Shown: positions 1 through 12,011, counted from the stretch's first letter. The stretch is DNA of 64,000 nt from Isoetes taiwanensis (GCA_021234155.1 JAJEKV010000060.1:4260451-4324450), one strand, 5' to 3'. Made by a program: numbers and translations. The notes: generated by a model not told the origin, from the sequence alone.

Positions 1-879
1 TTACAGTTTTTATTCTTCTTGAAACAGGGATATGCGCCTTATGTATCCGACTCTTTTTATTTTTGACACGTAAAGGTTTAAGCTTGTATTTCTTGTCGAC
101 AAACGATCCATGGATCGCCGATGATCACCGCCTAAGACCATCCGAGCTTTGGCAACTTATGGTCCGCGAAGGTCTCGTGTTCTAAAGCTGTTAAGTTTAA
201 CACCAATTTTCTGCAATCCTAGTTAACATGTTTAACTTTCAGTCCAGGGATTCACCTTTTGCAAATCGACGAGGGAAACTTAAAGACAGTCCTTTGAAAT
301 GGTGGTCCAGACCGAACAAAGGGACCACATCTCCAAAAGCTTCGAATACCAACTGGAAAAGCATGACAAAAGAGATCCTTGCCATAAAGCAAAAATACTG
401 ATCTCATGAAGGATCACGACTGAAAAGCCAATGGAAAATCCGCTGCCTCTCTTCGATATACCATTCCGGTAAGAGCAAAGAATCAAGCAAGCAGGCTACG
501 AAATGAAAAAAGTTTTGCCCTCTTTCGGCATTTTAGCAGAACCGTTCAGCTGGAAGAGGCAAATCCAGTGCTTCGACTGTGTTTAGAGCAGAGCCAGATC
601 CATATTTGCACAGAGCTATAAAACCGATTAGGGCATACTCGATTTGCAAATAATCGATTAGGGTATCCAGAAGAGGAGTTGTCTGTATGGCAGCAGAAGG
701 TAAAATTGTGATATTTCTGTTCGTACTCTAACATGATTTAGGCTATTAACCTTGCTCTGATGTCAAATTTGACGAGGTTTTTAATTTAGAAAATTTGGCA
801 TAAGACTTGCACTAGTTTGTCAATTGTCAGGAAAAATGTTTGACTTTCTATAAATGCTTACTCAAAACATTGCTTGCAG
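1..879. other. No gene recognised
   Basis: I see no convincing coding region here. Only short open frames without family motifs are present on either strand. A splice-acceptor-like cag at 877-879 leads into the EF-G relic that follows, so part of this stretch could be former intron of that gene. Confidence 0.4.
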
Positions 880-966
880 TGGAAAAGAGGAAGTACCCTC
901 TTGGTGATTATTGAAACATTGGAATCATGGCACATATTGATGCTGGAAAAATCATTTTCACTGCAG
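880..966 (+). pseudogene. Relic of an organellar elongation factor G exon
   Basis: Translation reads VEKRKYPLGDY, a TGA stop, then NIGIMAHIDAGK. The second part is the G1 (P-loop) region of translational GTPases, and the spacing PL-DY-x-NIGIMAHIDAGK is that of bacterial-type EF-G (chloroplast or mitochondrial). In the family an Arg stands where this copy has TGA, as expected from CGA to TGA. After the P-loop Lys the frame loses the expected Thr-rich continuation. The block starts right after a cag acceptor, so it looks like the 5' part of an exon. No other EF-G domain is visible nearby. It is non-functional and short; other translational GTPases are the alternative. Confidence 0.6.
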
Positions 967-1415
967 GCCTTGAACTGTAACCAGTGGAGAAACTTGTGTT
1001 GATCAGTTACAACCGGCAGTAACCTGTAGCCTGAGCTGAGATAATAGTAGGCAACTCGGGTACAATACTCATTTAGGTGCTTTGTTTGTTTTTGCTTGTT
1101 CATAGATGGATCAAGGAGATTACGGAACTTAGCTCTGTATCATAGTTTTATATATAGATTACACCATAATCGTATTGCTATAAAAAGTGGCAGATTGAAT
1201 GGCAGATTGACTTTATTTTTTTGATCTACTTGCTTATTATACATTGTGTCTTAGGCTTCATATTATTATTTGTTTTTTTTTTATAATGCTACATATTGGA
1301 TATTATACATGTTTTACATTCGACATATTATTAATTACAAAATATAACATCAACTCATCCAAGTGTGAAGTCACGTTGTTTGTTTTTAGCCCCGAAGGGG
1401 CAAAATTTTTTTTTA

Positions 1416-1808
1416 ACCTATAACAAAAACCATTACATCACACCTTTATATTAAATCCCCCTTCAAACCCCCTTTGGTTTGGGTGCATATTCACACGGGG
1501 GTGACTCCAGGCAGCGAGAGCCCCTATAGTATGTTTTGTACGTACAAAATCAATACCATATAGTATAATGCCTAAAATCTTATAGTATTTTGCAACTCTT
1601 ATTATACAGTATAGCAAATTCCATACATCCATACCCCACAAACGAGGAACTTTGTGTACGGTGTAGATTGGGGAATTAGGGGTGAATATGCCTATCCAAC
1701 AGCTCTCGTTGCCCGGAGTCACCCCCCGTGTGAATATGCACCCAAACCAAAGGGGGTTTGAAGGGGGATTTAATATAAAGGTGTGATGTAATGGTTTTTG
1801 TTATAGGT
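1416..1808. mobile_element. Fold-back MITE with about 94-bp terminal inverted repeats
   Basis: The segment 1416-1508 is almost the exact reverse complement of 1716-1808; the only difference I see is one G in a G run. It begins acctataacaaaaaccatta and ends with its complement. The similarity continues weakly inward (gcgagagc versus gctctcg). The roughly 200-bp core is AT-rich and non-coding. Size and structure fit a non-autonomous DNA transposon. I cannot define a target-site duplication. A partial second copy lies at 46,018-46,250. Confidence 0.85.
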
Positions 1809-2024
1809 CAATACAGCTTGTGCTGCCATAAGTTGTACAATGAAGATGTGCTTTATAACAAAATGGTCATATTGCGGCTTTGATGCAGTGATAAACGTCA
1901 TACTTTTAAGAACTATAAAAAACAATTGTGATCTGAGAAGGATTGTTAATTTATAAGTTCTGCATAAAAAAACCTACAATAGCCAATACTACATTTCAAC
2001 AGAGAATCAAGTTAGAAAACCATT

Positions 2025-2600
2025 ATAGCTATACAATCTACCCAAATCTAAATATATGCCATGGTCCTAACTTGAACACATGAATATCATTAGGTTAAAT
2101 ACTATCACCCATATTGCCACCATGAGGAACAATGCTAGTAAGATATACCAACAATATGTATTCATAAAAAAATAAAAAATAAAAACTAGCAAAAAGGCGC
2201 AACAGTAGGCTTAGGCAGTATTAAGTTTGGATTCAATTTCTCATTAAGAAAGCATGTATCGGACAATCTATTTAAATTGGAAGGCTAGATTGAAATTGTG
2301 ATTAAATAGATTAATTTCATTTTTGCGAATGAAGTAACTAATAATATTCTCTAAATGAAATATGAAAAACCCACGTTGCAAAGGAGGCGTAGATTTATAA
2401 ATGCTTTAGCTTTTTATGTTGTTAGATTTTGCTTCTTCTTTTAAGAAACCAGTATTTGTTTGTTTTAGACGGATTAGCGACTAATTGTTATGGCTCCTAG
2501 TGGTGGATTTGCATTGTTGGATTATATTCTTTTTTTTAATTGGTTTGCTTTTTGCTTATCATTGGTTATATGAAGGACTTGGATTTCGAAATGATCATGA
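2025..2600 (+). repeat. Dispersed repeat, copy 1 (inverted relative to 60,885-61,445)
   Basis: The whole stretch matches the reverse complement of 60,885-61,445 with scattered substitutions and small indels. Shared blocks include the region around tagctatacaatctaccca at the left, the aaaacccacgttgcaaa core and the tggatttgcattgttggatt block at the right. It is non-coding in both copies. The class of element is unknown; I see no terminal inverted repeats or LTR hallmarks. Confidence 0.8.
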
Positions 2601-3410
2601 AATGGTTTATAGGTGGCAATGTCAAGGAGTTCTTTCTTGCTTGGATGTCTAAATCTTATGATGTTTAGATTTAGAATATTCCTGTGATAGCCTTATTGAT
2701 ATTTGGAGATGGCACTTTTGTGCTTGTTGGAAGTGCAAGGAGTTTGACAATAGGCAAGTGGCACAAGTAGCATTTTTGTGTTTTTTTTTATGTCGACAAA
2801 TTGGTGGCAGTTGGGCATGGTTTCTAACTAGATGGCTATTTCTGTCCCTTGCACATATGAAGAAGTATTATGCAATGGAAAACTACTTTACGTCTCTTTG
2901 CACATTTAACAACTCTAACGTGCCACAATGGAAGGTTTTTTAAGTATAACATAAAGAAATAATGAAGATTTTTAGGCGGTCTTCTCAGAGCTGTGATAGA
3001 TCCAGATTGGAGAAAATGGCTTCCATCGTATAGGGCATTTACACGTTAGCAATTATTTAACATGTGAATTTGAGGTGTTCTTCTGGACCCTCGTGGTTTT
3101 TTTACTTTTGATCCCGTGTCTTCCCAAAATCCATCACCACCTTAATTATTCTTTAATATATTTGTCATTTATCAATGGAAGGTCACGATTCCTCAATTTG
3201 ATGTAACAGACTACTTTATATAATTTTGTGTTGTCATCATGGCGGGCTCTTGTTTGAGAATGGCTTTACCTCTATTTATACCTTTATCACATATAAGGAA
3301 GTGTCGAGCAATTAGTAGTGTGTCATTGCCCAACATTTTGGAGCTTTGTGATAAAGCAAGATTGAGCCTGATGAGCAAGAAGGTATTCTTTTTGCTAATC
3401 AATTTTCGGT
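2601..3410. other. No gene recognised
   Basis: AT-rich sequence with only short ORFs (for example 2758-2943 on plus) lacking family motifs. It leads directly into the BiP fragment at 3411 without a visible junction feature. Confidence 0.4.
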
Positions 3411-3655
3411 CTTTGAAGGAGAAAGAAGCTTGACAAAAAGATTGTTGGGAACTTGGAAAATTTGATTTGAGTGGTATTGCCCCACTCAAAGAGGTATTCC
3501 CAGATTGAACTTACTTTTGAAGTAGATGCATGGAATACTAAAAGTGAGGCAGAGGATAAAGGCGACCAATAAGGTAGATAAGATCATCAATCTGTTGACT
3601 TTAAGATCGTTTATCTTGAGATGAGGTTGATAGAATGATCAAGGAGGCTTGTGTT
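3411..3655 (+). pseudogene. Inverted fragment of BiP (substrate-binding domain)
   Basis: This plus-strand block closely matches the minus-strand BiP copy at about 5565-5805. It starts at the codons for FEGERSLT and runs through the region corresponding to [23 protein letters not shown] and [10 protein letters not shown]. It carries its own indels and has no open frame. At two places (the IAPAPRGIP segment) it appears to lack a base at the same position as the larger BiP copy, so the two probably share a damaged ancestor. It is a dead duplicate of the beta-sandwich part of the HSP70 substrate-binding domain. Confidence 0.85.
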
Positions 3656-3964
3656 TTGAATGATTTTGTTTTGAACAGTCCGGTCTTTTTCCGCGTAACT
3701 CACTTAGTCTCCGGGCAAAAGATCTACATTAGGCAAACGGTTGATAACCGAAAAGCCTAAGGTACCTTTTGGCCCTTGAATTTTTACCTAGACTATGGCT
3801 AATGATGTATTGGTTGGCTGCAGGTACGTGCTCCTTTTCCTAATGTAATCCTTCTGTCCAATAAGTCTTAGGTGAGCTTGGAAAAGAAGAAAGAAAGATG
3901 AGATGCACATTTGCTCTTAAATGTTATGCTAAGATATTTGAGTACTTGATCCATATGGATTGGT

Positions 3965-4405
3965 GAGCCACGTCAGGACAGGCTCTGTCAATGCTGCCAA
4001 ATGGGAGTCATTGAGGATGAATCTCATACCCTTCAAAGTTGCCCAGCATATGATCAAATCCGGACACGCTATGCTGAGTTGGTCAGGCCTGGCCAGCCGC
4101 TACATGTGACATTGAGCACGGCATCCGTACGGATGCTAGGATCATACCTTCAGGAGGTCATGGACATGCGAGATCAGTTATGTCCTCGGGCACGCACTTG
4201 ACATGTACATACACATTTATTTCATGATGATGTATACTTGTATAGTTTGACAGCATTCTTATTACTGCCACGGTTTTTCCCTCGAAAACCCTTCGGGGCG
4301 GGGGTTTTTAACCGGACGGAATAAGTTTGTTTGCGCTCCTCCCGGTCCCATAGGCCGATTGGTCTCAGTGGACGATAAAAAACCTATTCTATTCTATTCT
4401 ATTTA
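3965..4405 (+). mobile_element. 3' end of a LINE-type retrotransposon (RT C-terminal zinc-binding region)
   Basis: The plus frame reads RQDRLCQCC, then GVIEDESHTLQSCPAYDQIR, and stays open to a stop at 4201. The C-x2-C ... H-x4-C pattern followed by P-x-Y is the zinc-binding motif at the end of the reverse transcriptase of many LINEs. Downstream is about 180 bp of 3' UTR ending in gataaaaaacc followed by a short attct repeat (about 4378-4405), the usual LINE tail. No RT catalytic domain is visible upstream, so this is a 5'-truncated insertion. The element lies on the strand opposite to BiP. Confidence 0.75.
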
Positions 4406-5100
4406 TTACTTTAGCAAATGATTTTTGCAAGCATACAGGCTAAAAGGTGAATGTATCTGAAACCTATGGATGTTATTCTTCTGGCCATATACTCATGTGG
4501 AACAACCTAGCTTAGGAGTCATATTTTTTAAGGTTGTTATATGAACCTCGAAATTGAGTACTTTAGACCCTTACGCTTCGTAGTATAAAAAAAGTACAGT
4601 TTTATGCACTAAGTTTGCTACGGGATATCTTATTTCAGTCGAACTTCCTTATGTAAAACCCATCTCTTTGATGTAATAAAAAAATATAGAAATATGTTGA
4701 AAACATGCTCCTTTGCTTTAAAAAGGATTATATGCTTTTCAAATAGAACTTCTTCTTTGGTTTCATCGCGGGCGGGACCTGTTGTAGGCTTGAACTATGT
4801 ACCACCTACATGCATCCAACTACAAATGGGAACTTCAATAATTGTAACTAGTCTTGTGGACTCAAATAAGGGCGTCCCTCTTTAAGTGTTAGGTTTTGCC
4901 TTAGAAAATATCTGACTACAATTTATGATGATTTGTAAGCTCATTGGAAGAGAAACTCTTCCCTGCATCTTCCATGTAAACGCTATTTGCTACAAAATTA
5001 GATGTGCAAGCAAAGTGTTCTAAATGCGTGTCAAACTTGCTAGATAAATTTTCATAAAACAAGTGCGCAAAATGTTTAAAAGTTTTTAGAAAAGTTGAAA
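4406..5100. other. No gene recognised
   Basis: AT-rich sequence downstream of the BiP relic. I find no motif or repeat that relates it to the rest of the window. It could contain the former 3' UTR of BiP, since it lies just beyond the BiP C-terminus. Confidence 0.35.
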
Positions 5101-5189
5101 GCTAAGATAAGTGATATAAACAAAGCAGATAATAAGCATAAGCTAATATACATCTCAGATTACTATTTTCATATCTACAGGTATTTGTG

Positions 5190-7219
5190 TCATTCCTCGT
5201 GATCAGGAATTTTGAATGTCTCAAGATATTTACATTTCGGTGATCTTCATCCTCTTCCTCTGAGGCAGCAACACCAGTCTTTTGATAAACCTTGGTTATT
5301 ATCGGATTGCAAACATCCTCAATCTCCTTCAGCTTCTCTTCGAAATCCTCCCCCTCAGCACTTTGGTTATCGTCCAACCACTCCACAATTTCCTTCAATT
5401 CAGCTTCAATCTTTTCTTTGTCATCAGAATCTAGCTTATCCGCTAGCTTGTCCTTGTCACCAATTGAACTCTTCATGTTGTACACATATGTCTCCAATCT
5501 ATTCCTGGCATCAATCTTTTCCTTCACCTTCTTATCTTGCTCTGCATATTCCTCAGCCTCCTTGATCATTCTATCAACCTCATCTGAAGATAAAAGCGAT
5601 CTTTGTCGTGATAATGATGATCTTCTACGCCTTATTGGTCGCCTTATCCTCTGCCTTCACTTTTAGAATTCCATCCGCATCTACTTCAAATGTAACTTCA
5701 ATCAGGGAATACCTCTTGGAGCGGGGCAATACCACTCAAATCAAATTTTCCAAGTTCAGGCAATCTTTTGTCAAGCTTCTTTCTCCTTCAAAGACTGAGC
5801 AGAACCACGGTTGTTTGCTTATCCCGATAGGTGCTAAAAAATTTGGGATTTTTAGTTGGAATTGTAGTACCCACAGGAATGAGCTTTGTCATCACTCCAC
5901 CAACAGTTTCAATGCCAAGGGTCAAAGGAGTGGCATCAAGGATGAGTGCATCTTTAGTCTCTTTGTCGCCTTCCCCACTTAATATGCCTCCTTGAACAGC
6001 TGCACCATAGGCTACAGCCTCATCAGGATTGACTCCCTTGCTAGGCTCCTTGCCTTCAAAGTAGTCCTTCAACAATTGCTGTACCTTTGGGATACGAGTA
6101 CTTCCTCCAACAAGAACGATTTCATCAATCTGTGACTTCTTAAGGCCAGCATCATCCATGGCCTTCCTAACAGGGCCTAATGTCTTCTTGAACAAGTCAT
6201 TGTTAAGCTCCTCAAACCTCGCTCTGGTAAGTGGTTCAGAGAAATCAACACCATCAAAAAGACTCTCAACCTCAATTCTAACTTGGTGCTGGTTACTGAG
6301 TGCCCTCTTTGCACGCTCTGCCTCGCGACGGAGTTTTCCAATAGCCCTGCTATCCTTGCTAATGTCCTTGTTGTACTTCTTCTTGATGAGTTTAATAAAG
6401 TGCTCCATAATTCTGTGGTCAAAATCCTCTCCTCCAAGATGAGTATCACCACTTGTGGCTAAAACTTCAAATACTCCATTATCAATTGTTAAGATGCTGA
6501 CATCAAAGGTACCACCACCAAGGTCAAACACAAGTATGTTCTTCTCGTTTCCCTTCTCATTAAGTCCATAAGCCAATGCTGCCGCAGTTGGCTCATTCAG
6601 AATACGAGCCACGTTAAGTCCAGCAATGATACCAACATCTTTTTGTGGCCTGTCTCTGTGCATCATTGAAATAAGCTGGGACAGTGATAACAGCATTTTT
6701 TACGACCTTTCCTAAGAATGCCTCTGCAGTTTCCTTCATTTTTATCAAAATCATGGCGCTAATCTCCTCTGGGCTGAAAAGCTTAACTTCGCCATCCTTG
6801 ATCTTAACTTGTATATAAGGTTTCCCATCTTTGTTGATGATCTTGTAGGGCAATAGTTTCATATCATTTTGGACTTCTTTGTCGTCAAACTTCCTTCCAA
6901 TCAAACGTTTAGGGTCAAAAATTGGTCCTTTCCGGGTTAGAAGCAGCTTGGTTCTTGGCTGCCTCTCAATAAGTCTTTCTGAATCTGTGAAGGCTACCCA
7001 TGAAGGTGTGATTCGATTTCCCTGGTCATTGGCTATGATTTCTACATGCCCATCTTTGTTATAAACCCCCACACAAGAATATGTTGTTCCGAGATCAATA
7101 CCAATTACTGTATCTAATTTGGGAGCTTCTTCTGCGCCTGCTGCTACAGATACAACCCAAATTGTAAGAAAAACCAAGCATAGACCTAATCTGCTAACAT
7201 GAGCTACTCCCCTCGACAT
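5190..7219 (-). pseudogene. BiP-type HSP70 (ER lumen chaperone), nearly full length but frameshifted
   Basis: BiP is the ER lumenal HSP70, an ATP-driven folding chaperone. The ATG at 7219 opens a typical signal peptide (hydrophobic [18 protein letters not shown], then acidic EEA). All three HSP70 signatures are present: [27 protein letters not shown] and [17 protein letters not shown]. The substrate-binding domain and the helical lid (YVYNMK, CNPII) follow. Breaks: an extra A in an A-run near 6640 after RQATK; further indels around 5700-5800 in the SLTKD and IAPAPRGIP regions; a TAG where Glu is expected near 5625. The C-terminal frame passes EEEDEDH near 5240 and runs on to 5102 without an HDEL signal. 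The copy has no introns. I read it as a decayed, perhaps retro-derived, BiP copy; sequencing indels could explain some breaks but not the stop and the missing HDEL. Confidence 0.88.
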
Positions 7220-8080
7220 TCTGCTTCTCTCAACACTCTCTTCTGCTTCTGCTTCTCACCGCTCTGCTTCTTTTAAACAAGCAAGGAAAAGGGCAAAGGA
7301 AAAGAAACGCAAAATGGAAAAGGGCAAAAAAAAGGCAAGCATAAAGATACCTATTTTTTCCTTCTTGATGAGTTCTTATTGAAGGCAGTTCGACCTAATT
7401 CTTTGCTGGCCGATCTGGTGGTGCCTTGGCCGATCTGGTGGTGGGGAGGCACCTTGTCAGAAAGATTGGTTAAATGCTGCTTCCCGTGTACTTATGGCCC
7501 AGGAAGGTAAGAATGCTTTGAGAAAAGAAAACGAACTCAGTCTACATTTTTGTGCCTTTTAACTTCTTGCAAACGAAGGCTTTGAGGCAATGCAAGCAAC
7601 TATGGACACATGCATGAAGCAGGGAAATTACTTGAGATTGCACCATGCCCAACTTATGAAGAAGCAGTGGCAGCATTGTTTAGTAGATGAAAAACTTATG
7701 GCGTGTCAGAACAGATTGGTTCAATGCTGCTTCCCATGTAGATATGGCAAGTATTTTTGTAAATAAATAGAATAGAGGGGCTAAGAATACTTGCATCTGG
7801 GGTAAAGGAAAAAGGCTGTAAAAACCATAATGAAGGCGAACAACTTGGTATATGAAGCCAGTAAGCTTGCAAGGTCCGGCAGTAAAGTTCAATGATTGCC
7901 ATGGGACTGTGATGTCTTCCCCACATGCAATTTGGGTGGATCTTCTAATCCAGAAATAAGGTGAGTCTTCATTCTAGAATTATTACTGATGTAGTGTTGG
8001 ACATGTTACTTAGCTGGTACAAAAGGCATTTTATTTTAGAACTTATTAAGAAACATGATGATAGTGCGTTTTTGTTTTAG
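7220..8080. other. No gene recognised; one 45-bp segment occurs twice
   Basis: The first 80 bp upstream of the BiP ATG are pyrimidine-rich and could be its 5' UTR. A 45-bp segment containing gattggttaaatgctgcttc at about 7452-7497 recurs with changes at about 7701-7748. A short duplication (ggccgatctggtggtg) lies at about 7409-7444. Open stretches around 7460-7680 could be old exons, but I cannot name a family. Confidence 0.35.
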
Positions 8081-8205
8081 GATTTGCTTAGTGGCCAGTC
8101 CATTATGAATATTGGTGTTTTGGGTGCGACTTCAAGTTCCAGCAAAGAGCGAATTTCAAGACCGTATATTAGCCGCTGGTTTGTGGTTGGACAAGAGCCT
8201 CAAAG
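8081..8205 (+). CDS. Candidate exon of an unidentified gene
   Basis: A 125-bp open block is bounded by an acceptor (tttgttttag) and a donor (caaag followed by gtatga). It translates as DLLSGQSIMNIGVLGATSSS, then SKERISRPYISRWFVVGQEP. A second block at about 8614-8775 ends in a donor (caag, gtaggt), and a third at 8881-8957 follows ctgcag and reads RKKRDYEFFIELNPDRLLEL before a stop. I recognise none of them. They may be remnants of one host gene, with the LRR relic lying between them. Confidence 0.3.
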
Positions 8206-8449
8206 GTATGACATTTTGGGGTTTTATACATATCCTAGTACTGTTAAGAAAAATTATTAATTCCTATTGGACATATCGATTGCTTTAGAACAGGGCTAGG
8301 TAATTGTTCTATGTTCTGGTTGCATTTACAGAGCATAAGGAACATAAAAACTACATGAGTCCGAGATATGAAGATTTGTTGGATAAAAAAGTCTTCATAT
8401 TTGGCACTGCATGAAGCTAATCTAGTGATTTTTCATGGCTGAATGCAAG

Positions 8450-8579
8450 TATTTCTGTAGAGCTTGGGGAAATTCAACATCTGCAGCTGCTGCATCTTTC
8501 AAATAATTCTTTGGCATCGCTTGGGAACTTGACATATGTACAGATATCCAATCTTTATTACAACAAGCTTGTAGGGTGA
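8450..8579 (+). pseudogene. Leucine-rich-repeat fragment of a receptor kinase or receptor-like protein
   Basis: The frame reads ELGEIQHLQLLHLSNNSLA, then SLGNLTYVQISNLYYNKLVG, then a stop. This is the plant extracellular LRR pattern (LxxLxLSNNxL, SLGNLxxLxxLxLxxNxLxG) of LRR receptor kinases and receptor-like proteins, with the usual G-x-I-P link deleted between the two repeats. It shares its origin with the C-cap fragment at 9822, on the same strand and in the right order. No kinase domain is visible. Confidence 0.7.
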
Positions 8580-9821
8580 TTCCAAACTCAGTGTGCCATT
8601 GTTCTGAGGAAGTTTGAAGATGCTTAAATATGGATGCATGATTGTTCTGAAGCCTATCAAGTCACAAAGCAACAGTCTACAATTGTATTTGAGAGCGCAA
8701 TTAGCATGGATAAAAAATAAGTCATGTGGTTGCTGTGTTGATCTTTTGGATAAAGCTGTTGATTCACATCTCAAGGTAGGTACAAATGATGTGGACGTTC
8801 TTTTGCAACTGCCTTTTTATTTAATTTGTGTGATACAACTTAAGGCTATTAATTTATTAACTACTACACGCTGTCTGCAGATATAAGGAAGAAACGTGAC
8901 TATGAGTTTTTCATAGAGCTGAATCCTGACAGGCTTCTTGAATTGGTGCAATTTTAATCCGTGCTATCTAGATACACTGATGCAGCTGCAAATCTGAATC
9001 AATTCTTTTAAGATCTGAAAGCATCCTAAAGCATGTCTTGGCAGTGATACCGGGTCTGGTTATTGCGCACTTTTTTGTTCCATGTCTCTGCTCCAGAGTT
9101 ATCGAAACATCTATAGAAGGCTCATCTACTTGCATGTGCATTGTTTTTGCTTTTGGAGTCCATATCTACCGGGGGGCTTGACGTGAGATTTCCACCACTG
9201 GAATGTACACAAACCCCAAATATGCCCATACTTCCACATGTAAACAGATACACATGCCAAACGTGAATATAATACCCCCAGAGTATCTAAGCAACAGGGA
9301 TGTAGATGCAATGCGTTCATTTTGTTGTTAAATACTTGGGTTGTAATAATGACCAGAATTATGAAAACTAAGCTGCAGCTAATACGTCTGCATTTTTTCC
9401 AACATGCTTCATGAGAATATTCTTTTTTTGTGATCATGTCTTTGTAGATTTGCTCACTTTCCTGGAGTAGGATCTGGAACTAGAAGCGGAGCCAGTATTG
9501 AGCTCAAATTCGAAGTAGAATGAGAAAAAGATCTGGAACGAAAACAGGAACCATCAAATAAGTCTTTCATCAGTTACAACTTCAAGCTTGTGTGTATCAT
9601 AGTGAACCCTGATGAAGATTTATGAATACTTTCTTCTAGTGTTTCTGAATTTTTTCTTATTTGTTGTTGGCTGGACATGGGACTTTTGGACCAAGTGTTT
9701 TTGTTCCCTACATCTAGATTAGCATGCCACACTCCAGCATGTCATCATCTATATTAAATTTTGTTGTTTAAAAGAAAGAAAGAAAGATTATATTAACATC
9801 TACGAGAGACCGCTTGGGTCT
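8580..9821. other. Mostly unassigned sequence between two LRR fragments
   Basis: Apart from the candidate exons mentioned at 8081 I find nothing recognisable. An open minus-strand stretch at 9126-9437 lacks known motifs. The stretch separates the LRR and its C-terminal cap, so it may contain an insertion or an intron of the former receptor gene. Confidence 0.35.
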
Positions 9822-10013
9822 ATGAGATCAAATATACAACAATCATGTCCAGCTAACCATGGTTTATGTGGTTTTCCTTTGCCATTACACTTTGAGAACC
9901 CTAACCCTGGCCCTGCCATTGTGCCTGCCTTTTCATTTGCACCTGCGTGGCCCTCTTCAATGGAGCAAGCATGCATTGCTTCCACTTTACAAATATTTTT
10001 TGTATGTCTATAA
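9822..10013 (+). pseudogene. LRR C-terminal cap of the same receptor relic
   Basis: The frame reads IQQSCPANHGLCGFPLPLHF, followed by a Pro- and Ala-rich stretch, and stays open to a stop at 10,013. NHGLCGFPLP matches the GNxGLCGFPLPxC cap that ends the LRR ectodomain of plant LRR receptor kinases. The final cysteine is missing (HF in place of C). The transmembrane and kinase parts do not follow. This is a truncated relic. Confidence 0.6.
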
Positions 10014-10184
10014 ATATTTGTAGGCCTTATTTCTTGTACAAAGATATTAGTGTTTCTACTGATAATAATGTATGAGAGGAAATTGGGAACAAAATTAAAG
10101 ACAAGGTGCGATATACGCTGAAAGTTTACTTGCTGATATGAGGACCTCTGCTACGCTAACATGATAATCAGGAACAAATATTAC

Positions 10185-10260
10185 CTGCGGAAACATCAGC
10201 ACTGTAAGGCCCATGGTACTCTCCATGAGTTCCATCCATGTGCTTGAGAAGGTCCTCGGT
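10185..10260 (-). CDS. Candidate isolated exon, family unknown
   Basis: On the minus strand a 76-bp block has a good acceptor (tatctgtag) and donor (gcag, gtaata). It reads TEDLLKHMDGTHGEYHGPYS then ADVSA without stops. Coding potential is suggested only by the splice signals and sensible residue composition. I cannot assign a family, and no neighbouring exon is evident. Confidence 0.3.
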
Positions 10261-12011
10261 CTACAGATATAAATAGTGAGAAGTTATTTGGTTTTGAATC
10301 TTATGCGATTGATTCTCAATAGACAAGATTCTCTAAATAGTCTATACTATCTTATTGAAGTCAGAACCATCTTGATTGATATGTCATGCATCAGTTGCAA
10401 ATTCTTTTTCTGCCTTTACATGATTGTTATTTTGAATATTAAATCAATTTAAGCGCATAAATGTTTGCTAACTGCCTGACAGAGGCGCAGTAAGGTTTTT
10501 CAAACATAAAATACCCTAAACACGACTAATGCATGCAACAAGCAAGTGTTTCTGCAATTATTGCAATTGTAACAGCTGCGATTATTGCAATTGGTGTGTA
10601 ATCAGAGGGCTACAGGAGAAAGACTTTGAATTGAGTTTTGTTTTAATATCGAGTCATCTAATATCATATTTGAGATGGATGGATATGTGACACCAGAAAT
10701 CACTGTTCAGGGCGATTTTTGCAAGATAACATGTAAAATTGCTACTCCGATTCTCCTAAAAGATGAAGGCAACACAATTATTATAGAGATCAACCTTATT
10801 GATTTTATAAACATTTCCATTTTAAGATTGTTTTAAGGAATGCAGTTACATAGCTACTTCTTACTTAAACATTATGCCTTTGTTAGAAGTGCAATAAAAT
10901 ACTACTCATAAATTACATACACAGATTATGCCTTCCCACATAATTATGTTTTATCTTAAAGTCCAATTCAATCTATATTTACAATCTAATGGTTACAATT
11001 TGCTTATCACTACCAATTTATCCCGTTCTCCAAGGAAAAGCCCAGCAATGCTGGGCACTTTTTCTAGTTCTTCTAACTTAAGGTCGGGCAATCATCAAAT
11101 AAAGATGAAGGGGAAAAACCACGATTCCCTTATTTTGAAATTATTCCATTGTTCATTTTTTTTTACCTCGGGTTTTTTCCCTATGTTTTGAGCTTGAAAT
11201 TGTGTCCTATATTTTTTTTGAATATGAGTTGGTGGCAATATTGCACCATTTATTGAGTGTGTTAGAAATTAGTGACAACAAAACCAAGGCAAAAAAGTAT
11301 AGTGTAGACTGGAAAGAGTCAAGGCCAAACTAATTTTGCATTAAAAAACATCTTGTATATTCATATAAATTATGTACATGTAAAAGTATTTTTACAAATC
11401 TGAGTACATTTTCATTGTGATAATTTTTTACAACGGATCATAGTCCTGCGTAGGGTTTGCTTTTCCTTGCAAACATTAGAGGAAAAATGAGATCACATTT
11501 TGTCCCATTAAGGAATGCTTAAAATGCCATGTCGACTTTTTAAAATGTCCAATAAGAGAAAGAGCTCCGGTATATCTCATTCAAAATTATGTGGCGACTT
11601 GTTATTAATGCGATTGCAACTAACTTACGTAGTATCATTTTTTTTTCATTATAACTTTTGATCGAACTCGATTCAAAAACTTTTTGTAGCAATGGGTTCG
11701 TCTTCACAAGATCTATCTAGTGATAACCCATTCATACATCTTTTCTTATATAAATATATAAGAAATAAGCAAAAATCATATTTTTTAAGGCTAACACATA
11801 TGACCATATTGAAATACATCATAACCATATATCATTGGAAAGATCTTTTCATTCCGCATCTAATGCAACAAACGCCATAACATTTTGGCGAAAGTGGATC
11901 AAAAAGTTATGGGGAAAACAACAACAATGAAGTTGTTGGTCTTTGATTAATTGCGATTAATAGAGGGTAGCCATTCCATTGGAGGATTCTTATGGGGATG
12001 AAATGAGATCT
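10261..12011. other. AT-rich intergenic sequence
   Basis: No gene, repeat or motif recognised. It would be the 3' flank of gene D, whose last recognisable codons end at about 12,012 on the minus strand. I looked for a terminal inverted repeat like that of the 46.5-59.3 kb element and found none in the right orientation. Confidence 0.4.

Noticed and set aside
5102-5200. DHEE-stop near 5190 as a variant ER-retention signal of BiP
   Set aside because: It is in a different frame from the BiP lid and does not match the HDEL consensus.
11504-11538. gtcccattaagg ... gtcgactt resembling the right end of the 46.5-59.3 kb element
   Set aside because: Similarity is limited to two short words and the orientation is wrong for the left end of an element carrying gene D.
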